Notes: a model not told the origin generated them from the sequence alone. DNA of 64,000 nucleotides from JAWLGJ01 sp041685145 (GCA_041685145.1 JAWLGJ010000002.1:81403-145402); one strand, 5' to 3'; positions 8,646-17,525 are shown, numbered from the stretch's first letter. Made by a program: numbers and translations.

Positions 8646-9041
8646 ATGGAGGTGCTGCATCCGCCGGGTTGGAAGGCGCCGGTCGGCTATGTCAACGGCG
8701 TCGCGGCAGGGCCCGGCCGGCTGGTCTTCGTCGCCGGCCAGGTGGGCTGGGACGGGGATAAGGCGCTGGTCGGCCCCGACCTGGTGCCGCAGTTCGAGCA
8801 GGCGCTCGCCAATGTGCTGGCGGTGGTCGCGCAGGCCGGCGGCGGGCCGGAGAATGTGTGCCGCATCACCGCCTATTGCTGCGACCGCGCCGCCTATGTG
8901 GGGGCGCGCAAGGAGCTGGGGGCGGTGTGGCGCCGGCTGATGGGGCGCCACTACCCGGCGATGAGTCTGATCTTCGTTGCCGGCCTGCTGGTGTCGCAGG
9001 CAAAGATCGAACTTGAAGCGACGGCGGTCGTGCCCGGCTGA
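8646..9041 (+). CDS. RidA/YjgF/YER057c family protein
   Basis: 131 residues. The reading has the family pattern: VNGVAAGPGRLVFVAGQVGWDGDKALVG near the N-terminus, EQALANVLAVVAQAGG in the middle, CRITAYCCDRAAY, and an ending with ALTxxxxLxxxxxxIEIEATA-like sequence (SQAKIELEATAVV). The ATG at 8646 follows AGGGAGGG. RidA proteins hydrolyse reactive enamine/imine intermediates; other Rid subfamilies have specialised or unknown roles, and whether this one keeps the deaminase arginine was not verified. It is divergent from the benzoyl-CoA operon and shares its control region, so it may be co-regulated. Confidence 0.85.
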   Translation: MEVLHPPGWKAPVGYVNGVAAGPGRLVFVAGQVGWDGDKALVGPDLVPQFEQALANVLAVVAQAGGGPENVCRITAYCCDRAAYVGARKELGAVWRRLMGRHYPAMSLIFVAGLLVSQAKIELEATAVVPG

Positions 9042-9079
9042 GGCCGACCCCACATCATTGCAAGGAGGAGAGAGGCATC

Positions 9080-9469
9080 ATGAACTACAGCATCGACAAG
9101 ACCATCCGCGGCCGGGGCTTCGACGAGGTCGTCGCCACCACCCGCGACGCCCTAACCGCCGAAGGCTTCGGCGTGCTGACCGAGATCGACGTGCAGGCGA
9201 CCCTGAAGAAGAAGCTGGGGGTCGACCAGCCGCCCTATCTCATCCTCGGCGCCTGCAACCCGCCGCTGGCCCACAAGGTGCTGCAGAGCGAGCCGCGCAT
9301 CGGCGTGCTGCTGCCCTGCAACGTCGTCGTGCGCGAGGCCGCCGCCGGCGAGGTCGAGGTGTCGGCGATGGACCCGCAGGCGGCGATGCAGGTGGTGGAG
9401 AACCCCGGCGTTGCCGAGGTGGCAGCCGAGGTGCGCGAGCGCCTGGCGCGGGTGGTGGCGGCGATCTGA
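9080..9469 (+). CDS. DUF302 family protein
   Basis: 129 residues, single DUF302-type domain. It begins MNYSIDKTIRGRGFDEVV, followed by the typical GFGVLTEIDVQATLKKKLG and YLILGACNPPLAHKVL segments, the latter a hallmark of DUF302. The ATG at 9080 has a strong AAGGAGGAG site. No biochemical function is established for the family. The gene lies 38 bases after the RidA gene and 5 bases before an AhpD-like gene and precedes a copper ATPase, so the four genes are probably one operon. Confidence 0.85.
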   Translation: MNYSIDKTIRGRGFDEVVATTRDALTAEGFGVLTEIDVQATLKKKLGVDQPPYLILGACNPPLAHKVLQSEPRIGVLLPCNVVVREAAAGEVEVSAMDPQAAMQVVENPGVAEVAAEVRERLARVVAAI

Positions 9470-9474
9470 CCGCC

Positions 9475-10041
9475 ATGCGCATCCCGCCCCGCCCCGTCGC
9501 CGACTGTCCCTGGTATCTGCGCCCGTTCTTCTGGAACCAGCGGCGCAAATACGGCCAGCCGCTGACGGCGGCGGGGGTGTGGGCGCGGGTGCCGCGGCTG
9601 TTCCTGGGCGTCGCCGTTCTTTACGGCATGATCGACCGCCGCCGCTCGCCGATTTCGCCGGCGTTGCGCTCGCTGCTGACGGTGCGGGTGTCGCAGATCA
9701 ACCATTGCCGCTTCTGCGTCGACCTCAATTCCCGCACCCTGCTGCGCAGGGGGGTTTCGGAAGACAAGGTGCTGGCCCTGCCCGAGTGGCGGGCCAGCCC
9801 CCTGTTCGACGCCCGCGAGCGCGCCGCCCTGGCCTGGGCCGAGGCGGTGGCGACGGGCGGCGGCGACATTCCGCCCGCCGTCTTCGACGACCTGCGCCAG
9901 CATTTCGACGACGACGCCATCGTCGAGCTGACGGCGCTGATCGCCTTCCAGACCATGTCGAGCCGCTTCAACGCCGCGCTCGACGTGCCGGCGCAAGGGT
10001 TCTGCCGCCTGCCGGGCGCCGGCCCGCCGCCTTCTTCCTGA
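9475..10041 (+). CDS. carboxymuconolactone decarboxylase/AhpD-like family protein
   Basis: 188 residues. The AhpD-type C-x2-C pair is at Cys78 and Cys81 within INHCRFCVDLN, followed by the DERERAALAWAEAV-like helix (FDARERAALAWAEAVATGG). Family members are all-helical peroxidase-associated or decarboxylase-like proteins; the redox CxxC makes an antioxidant role more likely than decarboxylation. The start overlaps the preceding stop by a 5-base gap (9469/9475). It continues with a 12-base gap into the copper ATPase. Substrate unknown. Confidence 0.82.
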   Translation: MRIPPRPVADCPWYLRPFFWNQRRKYGQPLTAAGVWARVPRLFLGVAVLYGMIDRRRSPISPALRSLLTVRVSQINHCRFCVDLNSRTLLRRGVSEDKVLALPEWRASPLFDARERAALAWAEAVATGGGDIPPAVFDDLRQHFDDDAIVELTALIAFQTMSSRFNAALDVPAQGFCRLPGAGPPPSS

Positions 10042-10053
10042 CCGGAGTCCGCC

Positions 10054-12072
10054 ATGCCGCCACCACCGCGCCACGACGATCATAAGCACGGCAACGGCCA
10101 CAACCACGGGGGCATGATCGCCGACTTCCGCCGCCGCTTCTGGGTGTCGCTTGCCCTCACCGTGCCCATCCTGCTGCTGTCGCCGATGATCCGCGCGGTG
10201 CTGGGGCTGGAGGCGGTCCTGGCGTTTCCGGGCGACCAGTTCGTGCTGCTGGTGCTGTCCTCGGCGGTCTATTTCTACGGCGGCTGGCCCTTCCTGGCGG
10301 GCCTGGTGCGCGAGCTTGGCGACCGCCAGCCGGGGATGATGACCCTCATCTCGCTGGCGATCACCGTCGCCTACGCCTATTCCGCCGCCGTGGTCCTGGG
10401 GGTGGCCGGCCAGGTGTTCTTCTGGGAACTGGCGACGCTGATCGACGTCATGCTGCTGGGGCACTGGATCGAGATGCGCTCGGTATTGGGGGCGTCGGGA
10501 GCGCTGGAGGCGCTGGTGCAGCTTCTGCCGGCCACCGCCACGCGCCTGCGCGGCGACGGCGGCGGCGAGGAGGTGCCGGTCGCCGAGTTGGTGGTTGGCG
10601 ACCGCGTGCTGGTGCGTCCCGGCGAGAAGGTGCCCGTCGACGGCGTCATCGTCGCCGGCCGCTCCAGCTTCGACGAGTCCATGCTGACGGGCGAATCGCG
10701 CCCGGTGGAAAAGCGCCAGGGCGACGAGGCGGTGGGTGGCGCCGTCAACGGCGAGGGCGCCGTCACCGTCGAGGTGCGCAAGACCGGCGACGCGACCTAT
10801 CTCGCCCAGGTGGTCGAGATGGTGCGCCAGGCGCAGGCGACCCGCTCGCGCACGCAGGATCTCGCCAACCGCGCCGCCTCCTGGCTGACCTACATCGCCC
10901 TGGGCGCCGGCGCCGCCACCCTGGCCGCCTGGCTGGCGGCGGGGCAGAATGTCGAGTTCGCGCTGGCGCGGATGGTGACGGTGATGGTCATTACCTGCCC
11001 GCACGCCCTGGGGCTGGCGGTGCCGCTGGTGGTGGCGGTCAGCACCCGCCTGACGGCGCAGAGCGGCCTGTTGGTGCGCGACCGCGGCGCCTTCGAGCGC
11101 GCCCGCAACCTCGACACCGTCATCTTCGACAAGACCGGCACCCTGACCGAGGGCCGCTTCGGCGTCGCCGACATCGTCGCGATGGCGGACGACGGGGCCG
11201 ACGCGGTGCTGGCCTGGGCGGCGGCGCTGGAGAGCCAGTCGGAGCATCCCATCGCCCGCGGCATCGCCCGTGCCGCCGAGCAGCGCGGCCTTGCGCTCGG
11301 CGCCGTCACCGACTTCCGCAACCTGCCCGGCGAAGGGGCCGAGGCGCGTGTTGACGGGCGCGCCGTCAAGGTGGTGGGGCCGGGCTATCTGCGCCGCCAG
11401 GACATCGCCGTCGATAGCGGCACCGGCGAGCGGCTGGCCCGGCAGGGCCGCACCGCCGTCTATGTGCTGCTGGACGGCGCCGTCATCGGCGCCATCGCCC
11501 TGGCCGATGTGGTGCGGCCCGAGGCCCGCGAGGCGGTCGCGCGCCTGAAGGCGATGGGGCTGCGCTGCCTGATGCTGACCGGCGACGCCCGCGCCGTCGC
11601 CGAGGCGGTGGCCACCGATCTGGGCCTCGACGACGTCTTCGCCGAGGTGCTGCCGGCGGACAAGGCGGCGACGGTGCGCGCGGTCAAGGCCGAGGGACGG
11701 CGGGTGGCGATGGTCGGCGACGGCGTCAACGACGCCCCCGCCCTGGTCGAAAGCGACCTGGGCATCGCCATCGGCGCCGGCACCGATGTGGCCATCCAGT
11801 CGGCGGATGTGGTGCTGGTGCGCAGCGACCCCCGCGACGTGGTGGCGATCCTGGAACTCTCGCGCGCCACCTATAGCAAGATGGTGCAGAACCTGCTGTG
11901 GGCCACCGGCTACAACGCCTTCGCCATCCCGCTGGCCGCCGGCGCCGCCTATGCCTGGGGGGTTGTGCTGAGCCCGGCGATGGGCGCGGCGCTGATGTCG
12001 GCCAGCACGGTGATCGTCGCCATCAACGCCAAGCTGCTGCAACGCACCGGCCTCAGCCGCTCGCGGGCCTGA
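10054..12072 (+). CDS. copB: copper-transporting P-type ATPase, CopB (CPH) type
   Basis: 672 residues, inner-membrane P1B ATPase. A His-rich N-terminus (HDDHKHGNGHNHGG, residues 6-19) replaces the CxxC metal-binding domains. The ion-channel motif is CPH at Cys315 (ITCPHALGL), the phosphorylation loop DKTGT has Asp359, TGES lies in the actuator domain and the hinge reads VGDGVNDAPAL. The CPH motif and His-rich tail mark the P1B-3/CopB branch, which exports copper (Cu+/Cu2+). It ends convergently to the MtrB-like gene and is followed by a hairpin that serves the opposite strand. Confidence 0.93.
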   Translation: MPPPPRHDDHKHGNGHNHGGMIADFRRRFWVSLALTVPILLLSPMIRAVLGLEAVLAFPGDQFVLLVLSSAVYFYGGWPFLAGLVRELGDRQPGMMTLISLAITVAYAYSAAVVLGVAGQVFFWELATLIDVMLLGHWIEMRSVLGASGALEALVQLLPATATRLRGDGGGEEVPVAELVVGDRVLVRPGEKVPVDGVIVAGRSSFDESMLTGESRPVEKRQGDEAVGGAVNGEGAVTVEVRKTGDATYLAQVVEMVRQAQATRSRTQDLANRAASWLTYIALGAGAATLAAWLAAGQNVEFALARMVTVMVITCPHALGLAVPLVVAVSTRLTAQSGLLVRDRGAFERARNLDTVIFDKTGTLTEGRFGVADIVAMADDGADAVLAWAAALESQSEHPIARGIARAAEQRGLALGAVTDFRNLPGEGAEARVDGRAVKVVGPGYLRRQDIAVDSGTGERLARQGRTAVYVLLDGAVIGAIALADVVRPEAREAVARLKAMGLRCLMLTGDARAVAEAVATDLGLDDVFAEVLPADKAATVRAVKAEGRRVAMVGDGVNDAPALVESDLGIAIGAGTDVAIQSADVVLVRSDPRDVVAILELSRATYSKMVQNLLWATGYNAFAIPLAAGAAYAWGVVLSPAMGAALMSASTVIVAINAKLLQRTGLSRSRA

Positions 12073-12090
12073 GGAATGCGCCGACGAACA

Positions 12091-12119
12091 AAAAAAAGGC
12101 CCGCCGTTGCCGGCGGGCC
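12091..12119 (-). terminator. intrinsic terminator of the cytochrome/porin operon
   Basis: Read on the minus strand: a 9-base-pair stem GGCCCGCCG / CGGCGGGCC with a 4-base loop (12098-12119), directly followed by seven T residues (the A-run at 12091-12097). It lies 20 bases after the stop of the MtrB-like gene. On the plus strand no T-run follows the stem, so it is mainly a terminator for the leftward operon. Confidence 0.9.
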
Positions 12120-12138
12120 GAGAGGGAGAGATGTCGGC

Positions 12139-14379
12139 TTAGAACTTGTAGCGCGCCGAAATCCCGATGACATGGACGTCGTAGTCGGGGCTGGTAACGC
12201 CCATTGCCAGCACACGTCCCGAGGCATCGGGGGCGGCGGCGTCGACCTGCCAGTCTTCGCTGTCGTAGTTCTCGAAAGCGTACTGGACCCGCAGATCGAT
12301 GTTCTCCCGCAGCGCATAGGCGGCGCTGAGGTTGATGGTGTGGACCCGGGTCTCGATGTCGGGGAAGTCGATCAGGTTGAAGGCGCCAGCGTCATCCATG
12401 CTGATGGCGGTGGTCGCGTCGTGATAGGCGTAATCCGCCCCCAGGCTCCACTGCGGCAACGGCTGCCACTCCAGACCGACGCCGGCGGTGTGGACGGTGT
12501 CGTCGTGGGTGGCCCACCAGCGCCGCGTCGGGTCGGCCGACTGCACCGCCTTTGCCGCGCCGGTGAAGGACCAGCCCGCCTGTTCGGTCTTGTGGTCCTC
12601 GTAGGAATAGAAGGCGTGGCCGCTGAGGACATCGCTGAACTGGTAGCCGAGGTCGCCGGTGACGGTGTAGCCGCTGCTCTCGGTCAGGCCCAATTCGCTG
12701 TCGCCGTAGTCGTCCCGCATCCAGGTGCCGCTGACGCCGATGGTGGCGCGGTCGGTGGCGGCGAAGCTGATGCTGCCGTTCACCCGGTCGCGGTCACGCT
12801 CGGCCTCGAAGAACTTGCGCAGCAACGGATGGTTTTCCCAAAGCTGCACACCCGCCAGGGTGGCGATATAGGCGGGGGTGTGGCCCTCCAGGAAGGGACG
12901 GTTGCCGACATAGGTGCTGCTGTCGCGCCAGCCGTGGCTGTAACCCAGCGATCCCCAGACATTCTGCCCCAGGGACGAGCGCACCCGCGCGAAGACGGTG
13001 TGTTCGGTGTTCTCCTCAACCTCCGAATGGGTGCGTTCGGCGAGCTCGTAGGTGTAGCCGCCGTTCAGGCGCGTGCGCGGCGCGATGCGATAGGTGCCCT
13101 CCAGCGTCGCCTGATGGTTGGTGAAGCTGTAGGGGTGGTTGATGCGCGCCTTGCTAGTTGGCGCGGCCTGCTGGTCCTCGATGTCGCCGGTGATGTAGGT
13201 GAACACATCCTGGGCCGTCTCGTCGTCACGATCGATGAAGCGGTACTTGGCCCGCACGTCGAAGGTGTCGCTGATCCGGTTGAAGTATTCGAAGTTCGCC
13301 ATCCAGTTGGTGACCTCGCCGTCCAGCGAATTCCGCGGCAGCGGCGTCGTAACCACCAAGCCCGGAACCGCGGTGATGGGCAGGAAGTCCTCGTCCTGAT
13401 AGTGCTTCGAATACGCCAGGTTGGCGGTGATGCGGCTCGTCGACGTCATGTCGTAGCCGGCCGAGACCCGGAACTCGTGGGCGGAATTGTCCGGCGGCAG
13501 CGACATCTGCGCATAGGCCGGATAGGCGCCCGCAAGATTCCAGGGCGCGCCGCCGGCCCTGTCGCTGTACGGGTTCTGGACGAAGAAGGAATCGTTCTCC
13601 TCGTCGAACATCGACAGGTGGTAGGACGCCTCCAACTGCATCCGGCGGGCGTTGTAGTTGACCGCCGCCTTGAAGCGGTCGGTGGTGTAGTCGACCGGCT
13701 CGGGCGCGATCACCGCCGAGGGGTTGCCGCCGTTGGTGCCCCAGGCGACGCCCTTGGTCATCGTGCCTTCCTTGACCTCGTGCTCATAGGCGGTGGACAC
13801 CGACCAGCCGCCGCCGAGATTGAGGGTGCCGCTGGCGCCGTACTCGGTGCGCTTGGTCTCGATGTTGACGTCGCGGAAGGCGGTCGGGTTGGCGGCGGTG
13901 AGAGCCGCCGGGGTGGTGGCCGCCGTCCAGCCCGGAGGCAGGGCGAGCACGTTGCCGCCGGCGCCGAGATACGGCGTGACGGCGTCGTCCCATTGCAGGA
14001 ACGGCGTCTCGTCATAGTGCAACCGCACCCGGAAGTCGCCCTGGTGGCCGTACTCGGCATCCACCCGGCGGGTGTCGCCGCCGAGTCCGGTTCCATGCAG
14101 GCGGAAATACTCGGTCGAATCGTCGTCCATCGCCGGGCGGCGAAGGACGTCGATCTCACCGATAACCCCGAAGCCCTCGTCGCCGGCGCCGGTGTAACGG
14201 CCGAAGCGGTACGAGTCATCGGTCTGATAGTCGCCGCCCAGCTCGATGTAATTGCTGAAGACGGGGGCGGCTTCCTCGGCGGGGGCTTCTTCGACACCGA
14301 AGTCCTGCGCCAGTGCCCCGACCGGGAACAAGGCGGTCGTGGCCAGGGCCGCGATCTTCCATTTCATTCTGGTAACCAT
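12139..14379 (-). CDS. MtrB/PioB family outer-membrane porin for a decahaem cytochrome
   Basis: 746 residues from ATG 14379, chosen for AGGAGG seven bases upstream. A signal peptide is clear (MKWKIAALATTALFPVGALAQ). The mature part is made of many alternating aromatic/polar beta strands and ends with a Phe-terminated barrel strand (VIGISARYKF). Family members form a 26-28-strand barrel that sheathes a periplasmic decahaem cytochrome and lets electrons cross the outer membrane. Its immediate upstream neighbour is such a cytochrome. The N-terminal CxxC of Shewanella MtrB is not seen here. Confidence 0.85.
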   Translation of the reverse strand: MVTRMKWKIAALATTALFPVGALAQDFGVEEAPAEEAAPVFSNYIELGGDYQTDDSYRFGRYTGAGDEGFGVIGEIDVLRRPAMDDDSTEYFRLHGTGLGGDTRRVDAEYGHQGDFRVRLHYDETPFLQWDDAVTPYLGAGGNVLALPPGWTAATTPAALTAANPTAFRDVNIETKRTEYGASGTLNLGGGWSVSTAYEHEVKEGTMTKGVAWGTNGGNPSAVIAPEPVDYTTDRFKAAVNYNARRMQLEASYHLSMFDEENDSFFVQNPYSDRAGGAPWNLAGAYPAYAQMSLPPDNSAHEFRVSAGYDMTSTSRITANLAYSKHYQDEDFLPITAVPGLVVTTPLPRNSLDGEVTNWMANFEYFNRISDTFDVRAKYRFIDRDDETAQDVFTYITGDIEDQQAAPTSKARINHPYSFTNHQATLEGTYRIAPRTRLNGGYTYELAERTHSEVEENTEHTVFARVRSSLGQNVWGSLGYSHGWRDSSTYVGNRPFLEGHTPAYIATLAGVQLWENHPLLRKFFEAERDRDRVNGSISFAATDRATIGVSGTWMRDDYGDSELGLTESSGYTVTGDLGYQFSDVLSGHAFYSYEDHKTEQAGWSFTGAAKAVQSADPTRRWWATHDDTVHTAGVGLEWQPLPQWSLGADYAYHDATTAISMDDAGAFNLIDFPDIETRVHTINLSAAYALRENIDLRVQYAFENYDSEDWQVDAAAPDASGRVLAMGVTSPDYDVHVIGISARYKF

Positions 14380-14410
14380 CCTGACACCTCCTATTCCAAC
14401 ATCTGGAACG

Positions 14411-15385
14411 TCACCGCATGTTGCGGACGCCAGACGGATGGTTGGAGCCATGCACCTGCGAGTGGCAATTCAGGCACCCCTTGGCGATGAGCTGATGGGC
14501 GTTGCCCGCCAGCGAGGCGCCGTCATAGGCGGTGCTGGGGTGGTACTGCGCCATGTGGCATTCCTGGCACAGGAACGGCACGCGCGCCTTCAGCAGCCGC
14601 GGCTGGGTCGAGCCGTGGGGCGTGTGGCAGATGGTGCAGTCCTCGCGCACCGGGGCGTGGTTCCACAGGAAGGGACCGCGCTTCTCGGCATGGCAGTCAT
14701 AGCAGGTGTCGTTGACGGTCAGCCCGCGCAGCAGAGTGGGCGTGGGCGAACCGTGGGGGTTGTGGCAGTCCGAGCACGCCACCTCGCCCTCGCGGGTGGG
14801 GTGGTGCGAACGCTTGAAGCTGTCGGCGCGCTGCTGCTTGTGGCAGTTGAAGCAGACTTCCGACTGCGTCGCCTTGGCCTGCACCGTGTCGCGGTGGGCG
14901 TGGATGTCGTGGCAGCTGGCGCAGGGCACGTCGGCCATCTGGTGCTGGCTGCCGTGCCAGTTCATACGCTCGCCGCCCTTGTGGCAGTCCAGGCAGACCT
15001 GGTTCTGGGTGGCGACGGGCGTCGCCGAGCCGGCGCCGAAGGTGATGGCCGGCGGGTCGCGCTGTTCCTGGCCTTCCTCCTTGCGCAGATGCTCGGGGCT
15101 GGCGCCGTGGCAGCTTTCGCACTGGTGATTGGCGAACGGCGTGCGCTCGTCGGCCTTCAGGGCGTGCGGCCCGTCGAGCACCAGCGTCGCCGGCGGTTCG
15201 TCATGGCAGCGCAGGCAGCTGTCCTCGCCGCGCGGCGCGTACTGGGCGTTCTCGTCCTGGGTGGCGGCGACCTGCTGCGCATCGGCGAGCTGTTGCTCCG
15301 CCGCCGTTTCGGCCCCGGCCGGCATGGCCATAGACATCATCAGGGCCATGACAAGCGGGGCGAAAAACCCCTTCACTCTTACCAT
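14411..15385 (-). CDS. decahaem c-type cytochrome, MtrA/DmsE/PioA family
   Basis: 324 residues with a signal peptide (hydrophobic residues about 8-24, cut near AGA-ET). Exactly ten CxxCH motifs are visible in order: CLRCH, CESCH, CLDCH, CASCH, CFNCH, CSDCH, CYDCH, CTICH, CQECH, CLNCH. Length and haem number match MtrA. The protein is periplasmic and threads into the porin encoded 31 bases downstream. It would carry electrons between periplasmic cytochromes and the cell exterior; direction (Fe(II) oxidation or extracellular reduction) cannot be told from sequence. Confidence 0.92.
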   Translation of the reverse strand: MVRVKGFFAPLVMALMMSMAMPAGAETAAEQQLADAQQVAATQDENAQYAPRGEDSCLRCHDEPPATLVLDGPHALKADERTPFANHQCESCHGASPEHLRKEEGQEQRDPPAITFGAGSATPVATQNQVCLDCHKGGERMNWHGSQHQMADVPCASCHDIHAHRDTVQAKATQSEVCFNCHKQQRADSFKRSHHPTREGEVACSDCHNPHGSPTPTLLRGLTVNDTCYDCHAEKRGPFLWNHAPVREDCTICHTPHGSTQPRLLKARVPFLCQECHMAQYHPSTAYDGASLAGNAHQLIAKGCLNCHSQVHGSNHPSGVRNMR

Positions 15386-15432
15386 ATGATTTTCCCTCCC
15401 TTATTCGGAACCCCTTGGGCTGGTCTGGGTTG

Positions 15433-16371
15433 TTATTGCTTCTTGGCCACGAAGACGGCATCGCCGCCGTCGAGCGCGAAGGTGTACTCGAACGACACGT
15501 GGTGGTATCGCCCGGCGGTGTTGTTGTCGTGGATGGCGAAGCCGGCGGTGTAGGTCTTGCCGGGCTCCAGCGGCTTGTAGGCGCCGCCGCCCGGATTCAG
15601 CGGACGGCTGAGAACGACCACCCACTTGTCGCCTTCCAGGCCGCCCTCGGCACTGGCCACGGTGGAGTCGTTGGTCTCCCGGCGGTCGAGGATGTGGCCA
15701 TCGACGGCCGCGGCGGGCTGACCGGGGTTGAGGCGGGCCTGCCAGTATTCCAGGTACTGGCCGCCGGCCATCATCTTGGCGATGTCCGCCTCGGGCTTGA
15801 CGAACTCGCCGCCACCCTGGCGGGTGATCTTGGTGCGCGAGCCCATCAGGTATTTGGGCATGTCGACGCCGTCCTTGGCGCTGGCCATGCCGTTGGCGTC
15901 GTCGTGACAGACGCCCCAACAGCCGGCGCGCCCCGCCTCGGCCACCGAACCGTCATCGAACATCACGGTGACCTTCTGGGCGTAGTCGGCATCCATGCCC
16001 TGCGCCGTGCCGCCGTCGGCGGGATACTCGACGCGCACATAGAAGTTCTCGCCGTCGTGGGCCATCTTGACGTCGGCGGCGATGTGACCCCGGCGGCCGT
16101 CGAGCGGATGCGGCTCGACCTTCTTGCCGGAATTGATCAGCGCCCCGATGTCGGACTCCTCGCCGCCGTGGCACTCACGGCAGTTCTTGCCCTCGCGGAA
16201 CTTGGTCGCGCCGCTGTGGTCCGACTTGGTCAGAACCCACTCCCAGGACGCCTGCCCGGGGTGGAACAGCTTCACCTCGTTCCCTTCGACCTGGCTCCAA
16301 TCGATGGCCAGGGCCGGCGCGGGCAGAAAGCTCAGCCCGGCCATTACAGTCGCAACGGCAACCGCTCTCAT
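15433..16371 (-). CDS. c-haem protein with ethylbenzene-dehydrogenase-type haem domain
   Basis: 312 residues, start at ATG 16371 after GGGAGGAATC, with a signal peptide (residues 1-22, ALA-IDW). One regular haem motif is at Cys64-His68 (CRECH); a second, spaced C-x3-C-H (Cys151, Cys155, His156; CWGVCH), is unusual. The rest resembles the EB_dh family, the gamma-subunit fold of ethylbenzene, DMS and chlorate reductases that normally binds haem b. No molybdopterin catalytic subunit is nearby. Placed between a NapC-like and a decahaem cytochrome, it probably relays electrons in the periplasm. Family call is moderately sure; role is inference. Confidence 0.72.
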   Translation of the reverse strand: MRAVAVATVMAGLSFLPAPALAIDWSQVEGNEVKLFHPGQASWEWVLTKSDHSGATKFREGKNCRECHGGEESDIGALINSGKKVEPHPLDGRRGHIAADVKMAHDGENFYVRVEYPADGGTAQGMDADYAQKVTVMFDDGSVAEAGRAGCWGVCHDDANGMASAKDGVDMPKYLMGSRTKITRQGGGEFVKPEADIAKMMAGGQYLEYWQARLNPGQPAAAVDGHILDRRETNDSTVASAEGGLEGDKWVVVLSRPLNPGGGAYKPLEPGKTYTAGFAIHDNNTAGRYHHVSFEYTFALDGGDAVFVAKKQ

Positions 16372-16382
16372 GATTCCTCCCT

Positions 16383-16976
16383 TCACAGACCGAAATCTTG
16401 TTCTTCTTCCGGCTCTTCCGGCTCGAGCTGGTCGTGCACCGGCTTGTGCGCGATGCCCTTGTGACAGTCGATGCAGGTCTCGCCGTTTTCTTTCATCGTC
16501 GAGTGCTGCCCCCAGGCGCGGCCGCGCTGCTGCTCTTCGTCCATCGCCTCGGCTTTGTGGCAGGACCGGCAGGTGGCCGAATCGGAGGCCTTCATCCGCG
16601 CCCATTCCCGTTTCGCCATTTCCAGGCGCCGGGCGTCGAATTTCTCGGGGGTGTCGACCGTGCCCAGCATGGCGTGCCAGACCTCCTTGGCGGCCATGAT
16701 CTTGCGCGTGAACAGCGCGATGGCGTCGTCCTTTTGCACATGGCAGTCGGAGCAAGCCACACGAACGCCGGTCCGGCTCTTGAAGTGCACGGTCTCCTTG
16801 TATTCCTGATAGACATTGTCGCGCATCTCGTGGCACGAGATGCAGAATTCCATGTCGTTGGTGTAGTGGATCACTTCCTGGGCGCCGACGGTGCCGATGA
16901 CGCCCAGCAGCAGAACCAGAACCACAGCGCCCGGACGGCCCCAACGTTTTGCGCCGCCCTTGTCAGATGAACTCAT
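16383..16976 (-). CDS. NapC/NirT/CymA-type membrane-anchored tetrahaem cytochrome
   Basis: 197 residues. One N-terminal membrane helix (about residues 15-33) anchors it to the inner membrane. Four CxxCH motifs follow: Cys45-His49 (CISCH), Cys75-His79 (CSDCH), Cys136-His140 (CRSCH), Cys168-His172 (CIDCH). This is the quinol dehydrogenase family that feeds periplasmic reductases or extracellular conduits. It is the first gene of the cytochrome operon, 11 bases before the EB_dh-like gene. The C-terminus is strongly acidic (EPEEPEEEQD). The ATG at 16976 is preceded by GGGGGCAGGG. Confidence 0.9.
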   Translation of the reverse strand: MSSSDKGGAKRWGRPGAVVLVLLLGVIGTVGAQEVIHYTNDMEFCISCHEMRDNVYQEYKETVHFKSRTGVRVACSDCHVQKDDAIALFTRKIMAAKEVWHAMLGTVDTPEKFDARRLEMAKREWARMKASDSATCRSCHKAEAMDEEQQRGRAWGQHSTMKENGETCIDCHKGIAHKPVHDQLEPEEPEEEQDFGL

Positions 16977-17525
16977 CCCTGCCCCCGTACGATTGATCCC
17001 TTCGCAACAGGGGCGCCAAAACGGCCGCTTTCATTAGCTGCCCCCCTTGTTCCCAGTTTCCAGTTGCGACTTCCGCGCCGAAAAGCCGTGGCCCGTCGGC
17101 GCATGAGGTCACATTCGAGCGGAAGCAGGAGATTGTTTTTATTATCGTTACAAGTAAGTTCTATTCTGGTGCGGGACGCCACCGTGTTAAACCCAGCGTT
17201 CGCCCCGCCTCTCCTACAAAAACCGCTGCCTCCCGGAGTGACAGCACCGAAACGTTACTGCCACTGAAACGTACTATAGCCCGAACCTTAACCTTACCAA
17301 AATGTTTTTCTTTGCCTTTGCCATATCCGTAGCAGGACAGTGCATATGACAATGTAGTAAATAATATTTACAATATGTTTGTGTATATCCCAGTCCTGCG
17401 TCTCTCCTGGCGTCGGGCGAGCGGCGTCTTGCGGCGCTGGCGGCGCCTTGAAAGGCGGAAAACATCGCAAGCGCGCCCGACTGGAAGCGCCTGGGAGAAC
17501 GAGCGGCCGAATGGGGGAAACGACT
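16977..17525. promoter_or_regulatory. 549-base AT-richer intergenic region with a 15-base palindrome
   Basis: No convincing gene lies here. The segment between about 17120 and 17400 is clearly richer in A+T than its surroundings. It holds a perfect palindrome GTAAAT-AAT-ATTTAC at 17357-17371, plausible as a regulator site. The region must contain the promoter for the leftward cytochrome operon and the end of the hyp transcript. I could not identify a confident -35/-10 pair or a hypX terminator. Confidence 0.5.
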
